DNA of 8,069 nt from an uncultured Chloroflexota bacterium (GCA_937138275.1 CAKZOY010000094.1:1-8069), one strand, 5' to 3'; shown: positions 1-6,148, counted from the first letter of the stretch. Notes: generated by a model from the letters alone, not told the origin. Made by a program: numbers and translations.

Positions 1-2425
1 CGGCGAAGAGGTCGTCGGGCAGGCCGTCCAGTCGCCAGACCCCGCTGCTATCGGCGACCAGACGGCTCTTCAGGTAGCGGTAGTAGTACCGGAACCCGGC
101 GTCCACAAAGCCGACGTCCTGCCCACTCAGGAAAAGGTTCCCCCCCGACGAGAGGTATTCGGTGATAGCATCCTGGGCGCCGATAAAGCCGGGCCCGTCC
201 CAGGGCGCGCTCCAGATCACGACGTCGTACGGGCGGAGGGTACCGGCGGTGGGGAGGTCATTAGGAATCCGGCGGATGATGTGCTCGTCGTAGGCCAGGG
301 CCAGGTTGTCCAGCGCCTGGCGATAGTAGGCGATCTGGCTCTCGTAGTACCAGGCGCCGCTATCTATCAGGAGGACGGAGGGCGCCGGGGGCAGGGTCAT
401 GGTGACGGCCGCCGTCTCCTCCACCGTCACCGCGGCGGTGGCAGTGACGACGTAGTACCCCAGGGCGCGGGCGCGCAGGGTGTAGACGCCGGCGGGGAGG
501 GTGAAGGTGGTGACCGCCGCGGTCGCCTCCAGCGGGGTATCCAGGACGCGGATGGTGGCGGTGACGGGCCGCCCGTCGGACGCGTCCGTCACGAAGACCT
601 GCAATGTGCCGGTGGGGAGGGGAGTGAGAGCGAAGTCGGCGGTGATGAGGCTGCCGACCGTCACCGAAATGTTGCGGCGGGTGGCGGGTTCGTAGGCGAA
701 GGCCGCGGCGGTGAGGTCGTAGACGGCGGGAGCGAGGGAGAGCAGGTACCGGCCCTCGGCGTCGGTGGTAGCGCTCCCCCCGCCGGCCCTCCCACGCGGC
801 GTCGCCGTGACGGTCGCGCCGGGGATGGGGAACCCGTCCCCCGCGCGGCGCACCGTCCCCTGCACAATCCCGGCGTTCATCAGCGCCGAGACGGCGGCGA
901 AGGCATCTATCCGCCCCCAGCCGGAATCGTTGTTGGGAAGGGTGGTGCTCAGAGGGACAGCGGTGGAGGTGATGAGGTAGGCAGTCTGGGTGATGTTCAG
1001 GGTCGGGCTGACGGCGCGTAGAAGGGCGACCAGTCCCGCCACGTGGGGGGTAGCCATGGAGGTGCCGCTCATGCGCCCGTAGGTGCCGCCGGGGAGGGCG
1101 GAGCGGACGGAGACGCCCGGCGCGACGACGTGGGGTCGGACCTCGCCCCAGGGGGAGGGCCCGCGGCTGGAGAAGTAGGCGACTCCGTCGTAGGAGTCGG
1201 TGGCGCCCACGGCGAAGGCTTCGGGAAGAGAGGCCGGGGAGATGACGGTCCCCGGTCCGGGCCCGCTGTTGCCGTTGGCGAAGACGACGAAAATCCCGGC
1301 CGCGCGCAGGGCGCGGATGTCGTTCTGGAAGACGGTGGAGGCGGCATTCTCGTCGCCCCAGGAGCAGTTGACCACGTCGGGGGCTTTAGACGGGTCGCCG
1401 CCGGGGGCCAGGAGCCACTGGAATCCGGCGTGAATCCAGGAGTCGTAGCCGTAGCCGTAACGGTTCAGCATTTTGACGCCGATCCACTGCGCGCCGGGGG
1501 CCACGCCGATCCCTTCGCCCCCCACGGCCGTCCCCAGGGTGTGAGTGCCGTGGCCATGGTCGTCTATGGGGTAGAGGGAACCGGTGACGGGGTCAAACCA
1601 GTTGCCGGTGTGGACGGCGGGGCCGTGGGGGTTGTAGCCGCGGTAGTTGACGCGCAGGGCCGGATGGAGCCAGTCCACGCCCGTATCCATCCCCGCCACC
1701 ACCGCGCCGGTGCCGCTGATGTTGAGGGACGCCCAGACCTCGGGGGCGCGCACTTTAGCGATGTTCCACTCGGTAGATTGTGCATTGTGCATTGAGAATT
1801 GTACATTGTGCATTGTTGCGAGCCAGCGGCGGTAGTGGTCCAGGCGGATCAGGGCGACTTCGGGGCGGGCGGCCAGGGCGCGGATGACGTCGGGATGGGC
1901 GCGGACGGCGAGGCCGTTGAAAATCCAGAAGGGGGTGTAGTCCTCCGCCAGACCAGCGGCGCGGGCGGAATCCAGGTAGGCCCGCAGGGGGGCCTGGGTG
2001 CGGTCGGCCAGCGCGCGCATGGAGGCGACCATCCGGGCGCGGGCCGCGGCGGGGGATAGGACGGCTGCCGGGCCGACCGCCTCTTCGGGCTCCGCCTGTT
2101 CCCGCAGGACGACGATGACGCGCAGAGACTCATCGGGAGATGCCGCACTCCGCACATCGCCGCGCGTCGTCGGGACGGAGGCCGGATACAGAAGGCGCGC
2201 CAGGGCGGGCTCCAGGACGGCCTGGGGCGGGGGAGGTTCGGCGGTCCGGGATGGGGCCGCATCCGGGAGCGCCCAGGCGGGGAGGAGCGGGGAAGGCAGA
2301 GCCGAAGCGACGGGAGCAGATGCCGCGACGAGATCAGGGGCCGGGACCGAAAGGGGGAGGAATCCAGAGGCCAGCAGGGACCCGACCAGGAGAAGGACAA
2401 ATAGCAGCCGAGAGAAAGTGGGCAT
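1..2425 (-). CDS. Secreted subtilisin-like (S8) serine protease, bacillopeptidase F-like; C-terminus outside window
   Basis: An open frame of 808 codons starts with ATG at 2425 and runs off the left edge without a stop. A signal peptide is seen at residues 1-30 (Arg6, then a Leu/Val-rich core). A low-complexity Ala/Pro segment follows, then an inhibitor-I9-like propeptide at about 102-200. The catalytic domain spans about 230-515: Asp247 (in GMDTGVDW), His292 (in HGHGTHTLGT), oxyanion Asn386 (in ANGNSG) and Ser456 (in GTSMATPHVAG). The triad is intact, so it should be active outside the cell. The DVVNCSWG stretch and overall order resemble the bacillopeptidase F group. Two beta-sandwich carboxypeptidase-regulatory-like repeats follow (about 518-600 and 603-680), then an alpha/beta domain (about 682-808, LLIDSG, YDVVIWSAP, GGNLFLSGQD) resembling a glutamine-amidotransferase-like fold. 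No clear Shine-Dalgarno (only GGAA) or promoter is seen. A repeat-derived insert lies at residues 203-217. The substrate is unknown. Confidence 0.93.
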   Translation of the reverse strand, partial: MPTFSRLLFVLLLVGSLLASGFLPLSVPAPDLVAASAPVASALPSPLLPAWALPDAAPSRTAEPPPPQAVLEPALARLLYPASVPTTRGDVRSAASPDESLRVIVVLREQAEPEEAVGPAAVLSPAAARARMVASMRALADRTQAPLRAYLDSARAAGLAEDYTPFWIFNGLAVRAHPDVIRALAARPEVALIRLDHYRRWLATMHNVQFSMHNAQSTEWNIAKVRAPEVWASLNISGTGAVVAGMDTGVDWLHPALRVNYRGYNPHGPAVHTGNWFDPVTGSLYPIDDHGHGTHTLGTAVGGEGIGVAPGAQWIGVKMLNRYGYGYDSWIHAGFQWLLAPGGDPSKAPDVVNCSWGDENAASTVFQNDIRALRAAGIFVVFANGNSGPGPGTVISPASLPEAFAVGATDSYDGVAYFSSRGPSPWGEVRPHVVAPGVSVRSALPGGTYGRMSGTSMATPHVAGLVALLRAVSPTLNITQTAYLITSTAVPLSTTLPNNDSGWGRIDAFAAVSALMNAGIVQGTVRRAGDGFPIPGATVTATPRGRAGGGSATTDAEGRYLLSLAPAVYDLTAAAFAYEPATRRNISVTVGSLITADFALTPLPTGTLQVFVTDASDGRPVTATIRVLDTPLEATAAVTTFTLPAGVYTLRARALGYYVVTATAAVTVEETAAVTMTLPPAPSVLLIDSGAWYYESQIAYYRQALDNLALAYDEHIIRRIPNDLPTAGTLRPYDVVIWSAPWDGPGFIGAQDAITEYLSSGGNLFLSGQDVGFVDAGFRYYYRYLKSRLVADSSGVWRLDGLPDDLFA
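1777..1818 (-). repeat. In-frame 42-bp block of six degenerate heptamers inside the S8 protease gene
   Basis: Read on the plus strand, the units are ATTGTGC, ATTGTGC, ATTGAGA, ATTGTAC, ATTGTGC and ATTGTTG. The block is AT-rich in a GC-rich gene. Because 6 x 7 = 42 is a multiple of three, the frame survives. It encodes residues 203-217, including MHNVQFSMHNAQ, between the end of the propeptide and the EWNIAKVRAPEVW segment that opens the catalytic domain. The site is near where propeptide cleavage would be expected, so a flexible insert could be tolerated. The unit length matches the intergenic array at 2431-2577, although the unit sequence differs. Confidence 0.85.
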
Positions 2426-2430
2426 AGGAA

Positions 2431-2577
2431 GTGTTCCGTGTTGCGTGTTCTGTGTTGCGTATCGCAAATCTGATTGCGCCTGCGACTCTGCGACCTGCGA
2501 CTTTCTTTCGCGTATCGCTTGTCGCGTATCGCCAATCGCCCCCTGCGACCCTGCAACTTGCGACTTGCGACTTGCAA
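2431..2577. repeat. Degenerate heptanucleotide repeat array filling the intergenic gap
   Basis: Nearly the whole 152-bp gap between the redoxin stop codon and the protease start codon is made of 7-bp units with occasional 1-3 bp slips. Examples are GTGTTCC, GTGTTGC, GTGTTCT, GTGTTGC and GTATCGC (2431-2465), CTGCGAC copies (2480-2501), GTATCGC, TTGTCGC, GTATCGC and CAATCGC (2512-2539), and TTGCGAC, TTGCGAC and TTGCAAC at the right end. The last unit abuts the TAG stop of the redoxin gene. It resembles in style the short tandemly repeated heptanucleotide sequences described in cyanobacteria. There are no conserved-repeat/unique-spacer units, so it is not a CRISPR. No promoter or T-run terminator is recognisable in it. 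Confidence 0.85.
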
Positions 2578-3051
2578 CTATCCAGCCCTGTTCAACTCCC
2601 TCAGCAGGGCCAGCAGTTCGTCGTTGGACGGGATGTCGCTCATGGAATGGCCGTAGTGGACCCAGCGGACGATGCCATCCCGGTCAATGATAGCCTGGGC
2701 AGGCATACGGCCCAGTTTGAAGAGGTTGACCTCCTGTCCGTAAAGTTTCAAGACCGTGTGTTTGGGGTCTGGCAGGCCCACAAAGGGCAACCGGTTCTCT
2801 TCCCAGTACCGGGCAAAGGCTTCGGCATCCTCCGGCCCGACGACGATGACCTCGGCATTGCGTTCCACGAATCTGTCGTAGTCCTGGCGCAACTGCGCCA
2901 TGTGCCGGCGGCAGAACGGTCACATAAAGCCGCGGTTGAACACCAGCACCACGTGTTTGCGCCCCTGATAGTCGGAGAGGCGCACGGGATTTCCCCGAAA
3001 GTCCTCCAGCACGAAGTCCGGGGCTTTGCTGTGAACTGTCACCTTTGCCAT
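2578..3051 (-). CDS. Predicted selenocysteine-containing peroxiredoxin-like (AhpC/TSA, thioredoxin-fold) protein, UxxC
   Basis: ATG at 3051 is preceded by AAAGGAG (3056-3062). The frame runs 157 codons to TAG at 2578-2580 with one interruption, a TGA at 2920-2922. The product starts MAKVTVHSKAPDF and reaches VLVFNRGFM-TGA-PFCRRHMAQLRQDYDRF. In the AhpC/TSA-like family with a CPxC motif this place reads FWCPFC or similar, so the TGA falls on the first redox Cys. Read as selenocysteine it gives U44-P-F-C47. Thioredoxin-fold hallmarks continue on both sides: APDF near the N-terminus, VIVVGPE at 68-74, cis-Pro117 in RMPAQAIID and DRDGIVRWVHYG. Full length fits the family (about 150-160 aa). Expected role: cytoplasmic thiol/selenol peroxidase or disulfide oxidoreductase. 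It is third in a minus-strand cluster, 17 bp after the M24 gene. Alternative: a nonsense-mutated pseudogene. Starting at Met51 would give a 107-aa fragment lacking the first beta strands and half the active site. Confidence 0.8.
2883..2902 (-). promoter_or_regulatory. Candidate bacterial SECIS hairpin downstream of the in-frame UGA
   Basis: In the mRNA (minus strand) a perfect 6-bp stem UGGCGC/GCGCCA (2900-2895 and 2890-2885) encloses the tetraloop AGUU (2894-2891). One more C-G pair (2902/2883) stacks below an A-G mismatch. The loop begins 26 nt after the UGA at 2922-2920. Known bacterial SECIS elements lie inside the coding region directly after UGA, with the apical loop roughly 16-37 nt away and a G in its first two positions. 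This hairpin fits all of these. It would bind SelB carrying Sec-tRNA. The stem lies in the codons for RHMAQLRQ, which are constrained by protein sequence too. Confidence 0.7.
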
Positions 3052-3068
3052 GTTGCTCCTTTCTGCCT

Positions 3069-4241
3069 CTACCATCCGTTCCCTTCAGCGACCGGTATGA
3101 GACGCCGCGGCGCGCGGGTGAGAAGGCGGGGCCCTCCGGCCTCCACCACCACCGTGTCCTCCACCTTCGCCATCATGCCATCTGCGGGCGCGCTGACCTC
3201 TATCTCCAGCGCCAGCACCATCCCGACCGCCAAGAGGGTCTGTTGGCGCGGCCAGAGGACGGGGGGTTCATCTATCTCCAGCCCGACCCCATGGCCGACA
3301 AAGCCGGGGAGGGTCAGCGACCCCGGCGGGAAGTGGGGGGGAGCACCTCGGCCTACTACCGCCTCCGCCGCAGCATAGACTTCGGCGACGGAGACGCCCG
3401 GACGGAGGGCCGCCAGTACGGCCTCCTCGGTCGCCAGCGCGATCTCGTGGAGGGCCTCCTGGGCCGCAGTGGGCTTTCCCACGATGTAGGTGCGGGACTC
3501 GTCGGCGGTGTAGCCCATGTACGTGGAGCCGATATCCAGCACGACCAGGTCGCCGGGGCGGATTCCCCGCCGGGAGGGGCCGTAGGGGGTGCCGGGGCTG
3601 AGGCCGGCGCCGGTGATGACCAGGCCATGACCGCCGCGCACTGCCAGGTTCTCCCCGCTCATCAGGAGGACGCCGCCCCCGCGCGCGCCGGGGTAGCGGA
3701 GGGGCTGGTATCCCTCATGCCCGGCCCGCCGCAGGGCCGCCTCCACTTCCGCCGCCAGTTCCAGTTCGGTCATCCCTGCCCGGAGGACGGAGACCATTAC
3801 CTGATGGCCCGCGTCGGCGACGGCCGCAGCCCCTTCGGTGGCGCGAATCTCGTCGGCGTCCTTAACCATCCGCTGGGCCAGGACAACGGGGCTGATGTCC
3901 TCCACCGGCCAGGTCGGCAGCGCCTCTCGCATCCGTCGGTAGAGTTGGGCGGGCATCACGTCCAGGTCCGTCCCCAGCATCCCGCCGGTCAGCCCCTGGG
4001 CCGCCAGCACCGCTGCCACCTGGTCCCATCCACCTCCCGCCTCCACGCGGACCGTCGCCTCCCGACAGGCCAGGTCCAGCCCGCGCCGCACCAGCAGGAC
4101 AGCATCCTGCGGCCCCACGACCAGTGTCGCCGGGCGGGCCGTCCCAGCATAGTAGAGGACATCCCGAGGGTGGACCAGCACTACAGCGTCCACCCCTGCT
4201 TCGGTCATCCGTCTGCGCAAGTCATTCAGCCGTCGTTCCAA
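3069..4241 (-). CDS. M24-family metallopeptidase (Xaa-Pro aminopeptidase/prolidase-like)
   Basis: 390 aa, starting with TTG at 4241. GAGGAG lies 8 nt upstream, and the resulting N-terminus (MERRLNDLRRRMTEAGVDAVV) matches the creatinase N-terminal domain of the family. That domain spans about 1-125 and the pita-bread catalytic domain about 130-365. All five metal ligands are present: Asp236 (VVLDIG), Asp247 (YTADESRT), His317 (FVGHGVG), Glu346 (ALEIEV) and Glu361 (KVEDTV), so a dinuclear metal site is likely. The two auxiliary active-site histidines of classical M24 enzymes appear replaced: Tyr220 (TPYGPS) and Asp324 (GLEIDEPP). Substrate is therefore uncertain; an Xaa-Pro di- or oligopeptide is the family default. 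No signal peptide, so cytoplasmic. The gene overlaps the upstream HAD gene by 20 bp, suggesting translational coupling, and is followed 17 bp later by the selenoprotein gene. Confidence 0.92.
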   Translation of the reverse strand: MERRLNDLRRRMTEAGVDAVVLVHPRDVLYYAGTARPATLVVGPQDAVLLVRRGLDLACREATVRVEAGGGWDQVAAVLAAQGLTGGMLGTDLDVMPAQLYRRMREALPTWPVEDISPVVLAQRMVKDADEIRATEGAAAVADAGHQVMVSVLRAGMTELELAAEVEAALRRAGHEGYQPLRYPGARGGGVLLMSGENLAVRGGHGLVITGAGLSPGTPYGPSRRGIRPGDLVVLDIGSTYMGYTADESRTYIVGKPTAAQEALHEIALATEEAVLAALRPGVSVAEVYAAAEAVVGRGAPPHFPPGSLTLPGFVGHGVGLEIDEPPVLWPRQQTLLAVGMVLALEIEVSAPADGMMAKVEDTVVVEAGGPRLLTRAPRRLIPVAEGNGW

Positions 4242-4890
4242 GGCCGTCTCTCCTCAAAAGTTGACGAACCAGTGGGCCAACCTCCAGAATGCTGCCCACG
4301 GTGAAATCCACCCCGTCCTGGGATGGGCCGTTCAGCAGAATGGTCGTCATTCCCAGGCGTTTCGCCGGTTGCAGGTTGACGGGGCGGTCGTCCACCAGAA
4401 TGCAGGCGGGCCCCCGCGCGCCCAGCAGGGTCAGCAACCGCTGATAGGCTTCCAGACGGGGTTTGTGGATGAAGTTCAGGGCACGGATGTCCACAATCCG
4501 CTCAAAGAGGTCGGCGATTCCCAGCGCGTTCAGCACCCGCAGGGCATGCTCGGAGGTGGAGTTGGTGAAGACGACGCGGCGCAACGGGATGGTCTCCAGC
4601 ATCGCCCGCAGGGCCGGGTCGGGCCGGAGGTAGTCCTCTACCGGGACGTCGTGGACGAAGGCCAGGTAGTCTTCCACATCCACCCTGTCCGAATGCTCCG
4701 CCAGCAATCCCCCCAGCGTGGTGCCGTAGAGGCGGACGTAGAGTTCCCGGATACGGGACGCTTCGGTGGCCTCCAGCCCCAGATGGCGTTGCAGCCATTC
4801 GGTGATCCGTCGGCCGACGTCCTGCATCAGGCCCACTTCGGTGGGATAGAGGGTTTCGTCCAGGTCAAAAACGGCATGAGTGAAGGGCAC
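4222..4890 (-). CDS. HAD-superfamily hydrolase, pyrimidine 5'-nucleotidase-like
   Basis: 222 aa from GTG at 4890, with AGGAG seven nt upstream. The frame stays open further upstream to 5190, but that extension would be antisense to the lipoprotein gene and reads as low-complexity Gly/Val, so the GTG start is preferred. HAD motifs: I, Asp9 and Asp11 in FDLDETLYP; II, Thr109-Asn110 in VVFTN; III, Lys143 in HKPRLEAY; IV, Asp167-Asp168 in LVDDRP. The helical cap at about 17-85 (VRLYGTTLGGLL, DYLAFVHDV, RPDPALRAML) resembles the SSM1/PHM8-type pyrimidine 5'-nucleotidase family. Expected activity: Mg-dependent dephosphorylation of a nucleoside monophosphate or similar small phosphate ester in the cytoplasm. 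The exact substrate cannot be read from sequence. It is the first gene of the cluster and its end overlaps the M24 start by 20 bp. Confidence 0.9.
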   Translation of the reverse strand: MPFTHAVFDLDETLYPTEVGLMQDVGRRITEWLQRHLGLEATEASRIRELYVRLYGTTLGGLLAEHSDRVDVEDYLAFVHDVPVEDYLRPDPALRAMLETIPLRRVVFTNSTSEHALRVLNALGIADLFERIVDIRALNFIHKPRLEAYQRLLTLLGARGPACILVDDRPVNLQPAKRLGMTTILLNGPSQDGVDFTVGSILEVGPLVRQLLRRDGLGTTAE

Positions 4891-4903
4891 GTCTCTTCTC
4901 CTG

Positions 4904-4930
4904 AATCGGGTGAGGGAAGTATACCCGATT
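4904..4930. promoter_or_regulatory. Perfect inverted repeat, candidate operator in the divergent promoter region
   Basis: AATCGGGT (4904-4911) and ACCCGATT (4923-4930) are exact inverted copies separated by 11 bp, so arm centres are 19 bp apart, close to two helical turns. The site lies between two divergent genes. It overlaps the proposed -10 box of the HAD cluster and touches the weak -35 of the lipoprotein gene, which is where a dimeric regulator could affect both. Confidence 0.45.
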
Positions 4931-4946
4931 TCAGCCCGGAGGAAAA
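4918..4946 (-). promoter_or_regulatory. Putative promoter of the HAD-M24-selenoprotein cluster
   Basis: On the minus strand TATACT (4923-4918) is a good -10 box, with a poor -35 (TTTTCC, 4946-4941) 17 bp upstream. A start near 4911 would leave a short leader of about 20 nt carrying the AGGAG of the HAD gene. Confidence 0.45.
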
Positions 4947-4958
4947 GTCGGCTATAAT
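4930..4958 (+). promoter_or_regulatory. Putative promoter of the lipoprotein gene
   Basis: A consensus -10 TATAAT sits at 4953-4958. The -35 at 17-bp spacing (TTCAGC, 4930-4935) is weak. Transcription would begin at about 4965, only a couple of bases before the ATG at 4967, implying a leaderless or nearly leaderless message. Confidence 0.5.
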
Positions 4959-4966
4959 TAGGTGAA

Positions 4967-5824
4967 ATGTGCAAAATCATGCAGCGAATCAAAGTCCTAT
5001 CTTTTGTCTTGCTCCTTCTCTCTGCCTGTGGCACTTTGTCTTCTCCCACCCCTACCCCTACCTCCACTCCGGCGCCGACTTTCACTCCATCCCCTACCCC
5101 TACCCCCGAACCGCCCGACACGGGCTGGCTGGCGGTTGCCGACGGAGTGGAACTGCGCCGGATGCGGGTGGCGATGGGCAGTGGGGTCATAGAACGGGTG
5201 ACGCTGGTGCGGCTGGACCCGGCCCGTCTCCGTTTCCGCGTTCTCTACACCCCCGGCGCGGGGCGACGGGTCTCGGAATGGGCAGCGGCGCTGGAAGCAG
5301 ATGGCTCTCCGCTCCTGATGCTGGTCAACGGGGGGTTCTTCACCCCGGAATACACCGCCACCGGGCTCCTGGTCACCAATGGACGGGCCTACGGCACATC
5401 GTATGAGGGGATGGGAGGGATGTTTGCCGTCCTCCCCGGCGGTCGGGTAGAGGTGCGCTGGCTGGTCGCCCGCCCGTACGACCCTGCCGAGTGGCTGGTA
5501 GAGGCAGTGCAGGGCTTCCCGATGCTGATCCGGACCGACGGTTCCATCTTTCCCCCCGACGCCGACGACGGCCGCACGGCCCGTCGGACGGCGGTGGCCC
5601 AGGACAGGGACGGCCGAATCCTCTTCTTAGTGGCCCAGGACGGCTTCTTTTCGCTCCACGCCCTGGCCCGCTGGCTGGCGGAATCCGACCTCTCCCTGGT
5701 GGCGGCGCTCAATCTGGATGGGGGGCAATCCTCCGGCCTGTATCTTCGGGCGGGGAACGCGCGGGTAGAGATAGACTCCGGTGTGGGGGTGCCGGCCGTC
5801 ATTATGGCTGAGTATGGCGACTGA
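4967..5824 (+). CDS. Lipoprotein with phosphodiester glycosidase (NAGPA/DUF2233) domain
   Basis: 285 aa, ATG to TGA. A short basic N-terminus and the hydrophobic stretch VLSFVLLLLSAC end in a lipobox (L18-S19-A20-C21), so it is exported and lipid-anchored. Residues 24-51 form a Pro/Thr-rich linker. The rest is a phosphodiester glycosidase domain of the type in N-acetylglucosamine-1-phosphodiester alpha-N-acetylglucosaminidase: VNGGFFTPEY (120-129), VQGFPMLIRTDG (181-192), RRTAVAQD (206-213) and ALNLDGGQSSGLYL (247-260). Family members cleave sugar-phosphodiester bonds; the substrate here may be a cell-surface or environmental glycan, which is inference. Start choice: ATG 4967 has AGGTGA too close to act as a normal Shine-Dalgarno; ATG 4979 (Met5) has it about 13 nt away. 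Either leaves the signal peptide intact. It is transcribed divergently from the HAD cluster. Confidence 0.9.
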   Translation: MCKIMQRIKVLSFVLLLLSACGTLSSPTPTPTSTPAPTFTPSPTPTPEPPDTGWLAVADGVELRRMRVAMGSGVIERVTLVRLDPARLRFRVLYTPGAGRRVSEWAAALEADGSPLLMLVNGGFFTPEYTATGLLVTNGRAYGTSYEGMGGMFAVLPGGRVEVRWLVARPYDPAEWLVEAVQGFPMLIRTDGSIFPPDADDGRTARRTAVAQDRDGRILFLVAQDGFFSLHALARWLAESDLSLVAALNLDGGQSSGLYLRAGNARVEIDSGVGVPAVIMAEYGD

Positions 5825-6060
5825 AAACGCTTGGTGTGAGTTGATCTCCGTCAAGCGGTCAGCATCGGCTCCCACGGGCTTTTACCGGAGGCTGAGCCCT
5901 CCGGCTTAAAGCGAAGCCCTGCTATCGCAGGCTGGAATGCCACTCCGCTGGCGCTTGGCGACTGACTGCAAGCGTTATGCCATTCGCAGTGCGCTACGGA
6001 GCGGAGCGGCGTTCGCCGCACGGGGAGATAAGGGCAAGGACAAGCCTTGCCCTTACGGGG
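5825..6060. other. Gene-free, hairpin-rich segment after the lipoprotein gene
   Basis: I see no credible gene here. Inverted repeats follow one another: CGCTTG/CAAGCG (5828-5833, 5852-5857); CCGGAGG/CCTCCGG (5885-5891, 5898-5904), extended by GCTTT/AAAGC (5878-5882, 5908-5912); CCTGC/GCAGG (5918-5922, 5927-5931); CGCTTG/CAAGCG again (5952-5957, 5969-5974); GCGGC/GCCGC (6006-6010, 6015-6019); and TAAGGGCAAGG/CCTTGCCCTTA (6029-6039, 6045-6055, 5-nt loop). None has the T-run of a classical terminator. It may be a decayed palindromic mobile element, a structured RNA or a 3' end-protecting region. Confidence 0.5.
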
Positions 6061-6099
6061 GTTTCGGGGCGGGCGGCCTTCGGCCGCCCGCCCCGAAAC
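6061..6099. repeat. Perfect 18-bp GC-rich palindrome (hairpin 1)
   Basis: The arms at 6061-6078 and 6082-6099 are exact inverted copies around a 3-nt TTC loop. The outer arm begins GTTTCGGGGC. No T-run follows (TTGACATC), so it is probably not a terminator on the plus strand. It shares its outer core with the hairpins at 6149-6191 and 7847-7895. Confidence 0.8.
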
Positions 6100-6148
6100 T
6101 TGACATCATGAGAGAATCTACAGCCGCGCGGGGAGGGGGGATAGAAAT

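Noticed and set aside
281..1795. Plus-strand open frames (281-1021, 1043-1795)
   Set aside because: They are Gly/Ala/Arg-rich shadows of the S8 protease gene, which has the catalytic triad in the minus frame.
2431..2577. CRISPR array
   Set aside because: Units are 7 bp and degenerate with no unique spacers.
2578..2901. Redoxin starting at Met51 as a complete 107-aa gene
   Set aside because: This would lack the N-terminal beta strands and the first active-site residue. There is no good Shine-Dalgarno before it, while a proper start with AAAGGAG lies in the same frame at 3051.
2920..2922. UGA read as tryptophan (altered genetic code)
   Set aside because: The family has Cys, not Trp, at this position, and other genes in the window use TGA as their stop.
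3045..4304. Long plus-strand open frame of 419 codons
   Set aside because: It is antisense to the M24 gene, whose product shows clear family motifs. The plus-strand translation shows no recognisable domain, and GC-rich codon bias explains the open frame.
4891..5190. N-terminal extension of the HAD protein to 322 aa
   Set aside because: It would be antisense to the lipoprotein's signal peptide and linker, is low-complexity, and passes through the divergent promoters. GTG 4890 has a good Shine-Dalgarno and fits the family's N-terminus.
6100..6128. TTGACA at 6100-6105 as a -35 box
   Set aside because: There is no acceptable -10 at 16-19 bp and no gene close downstream.
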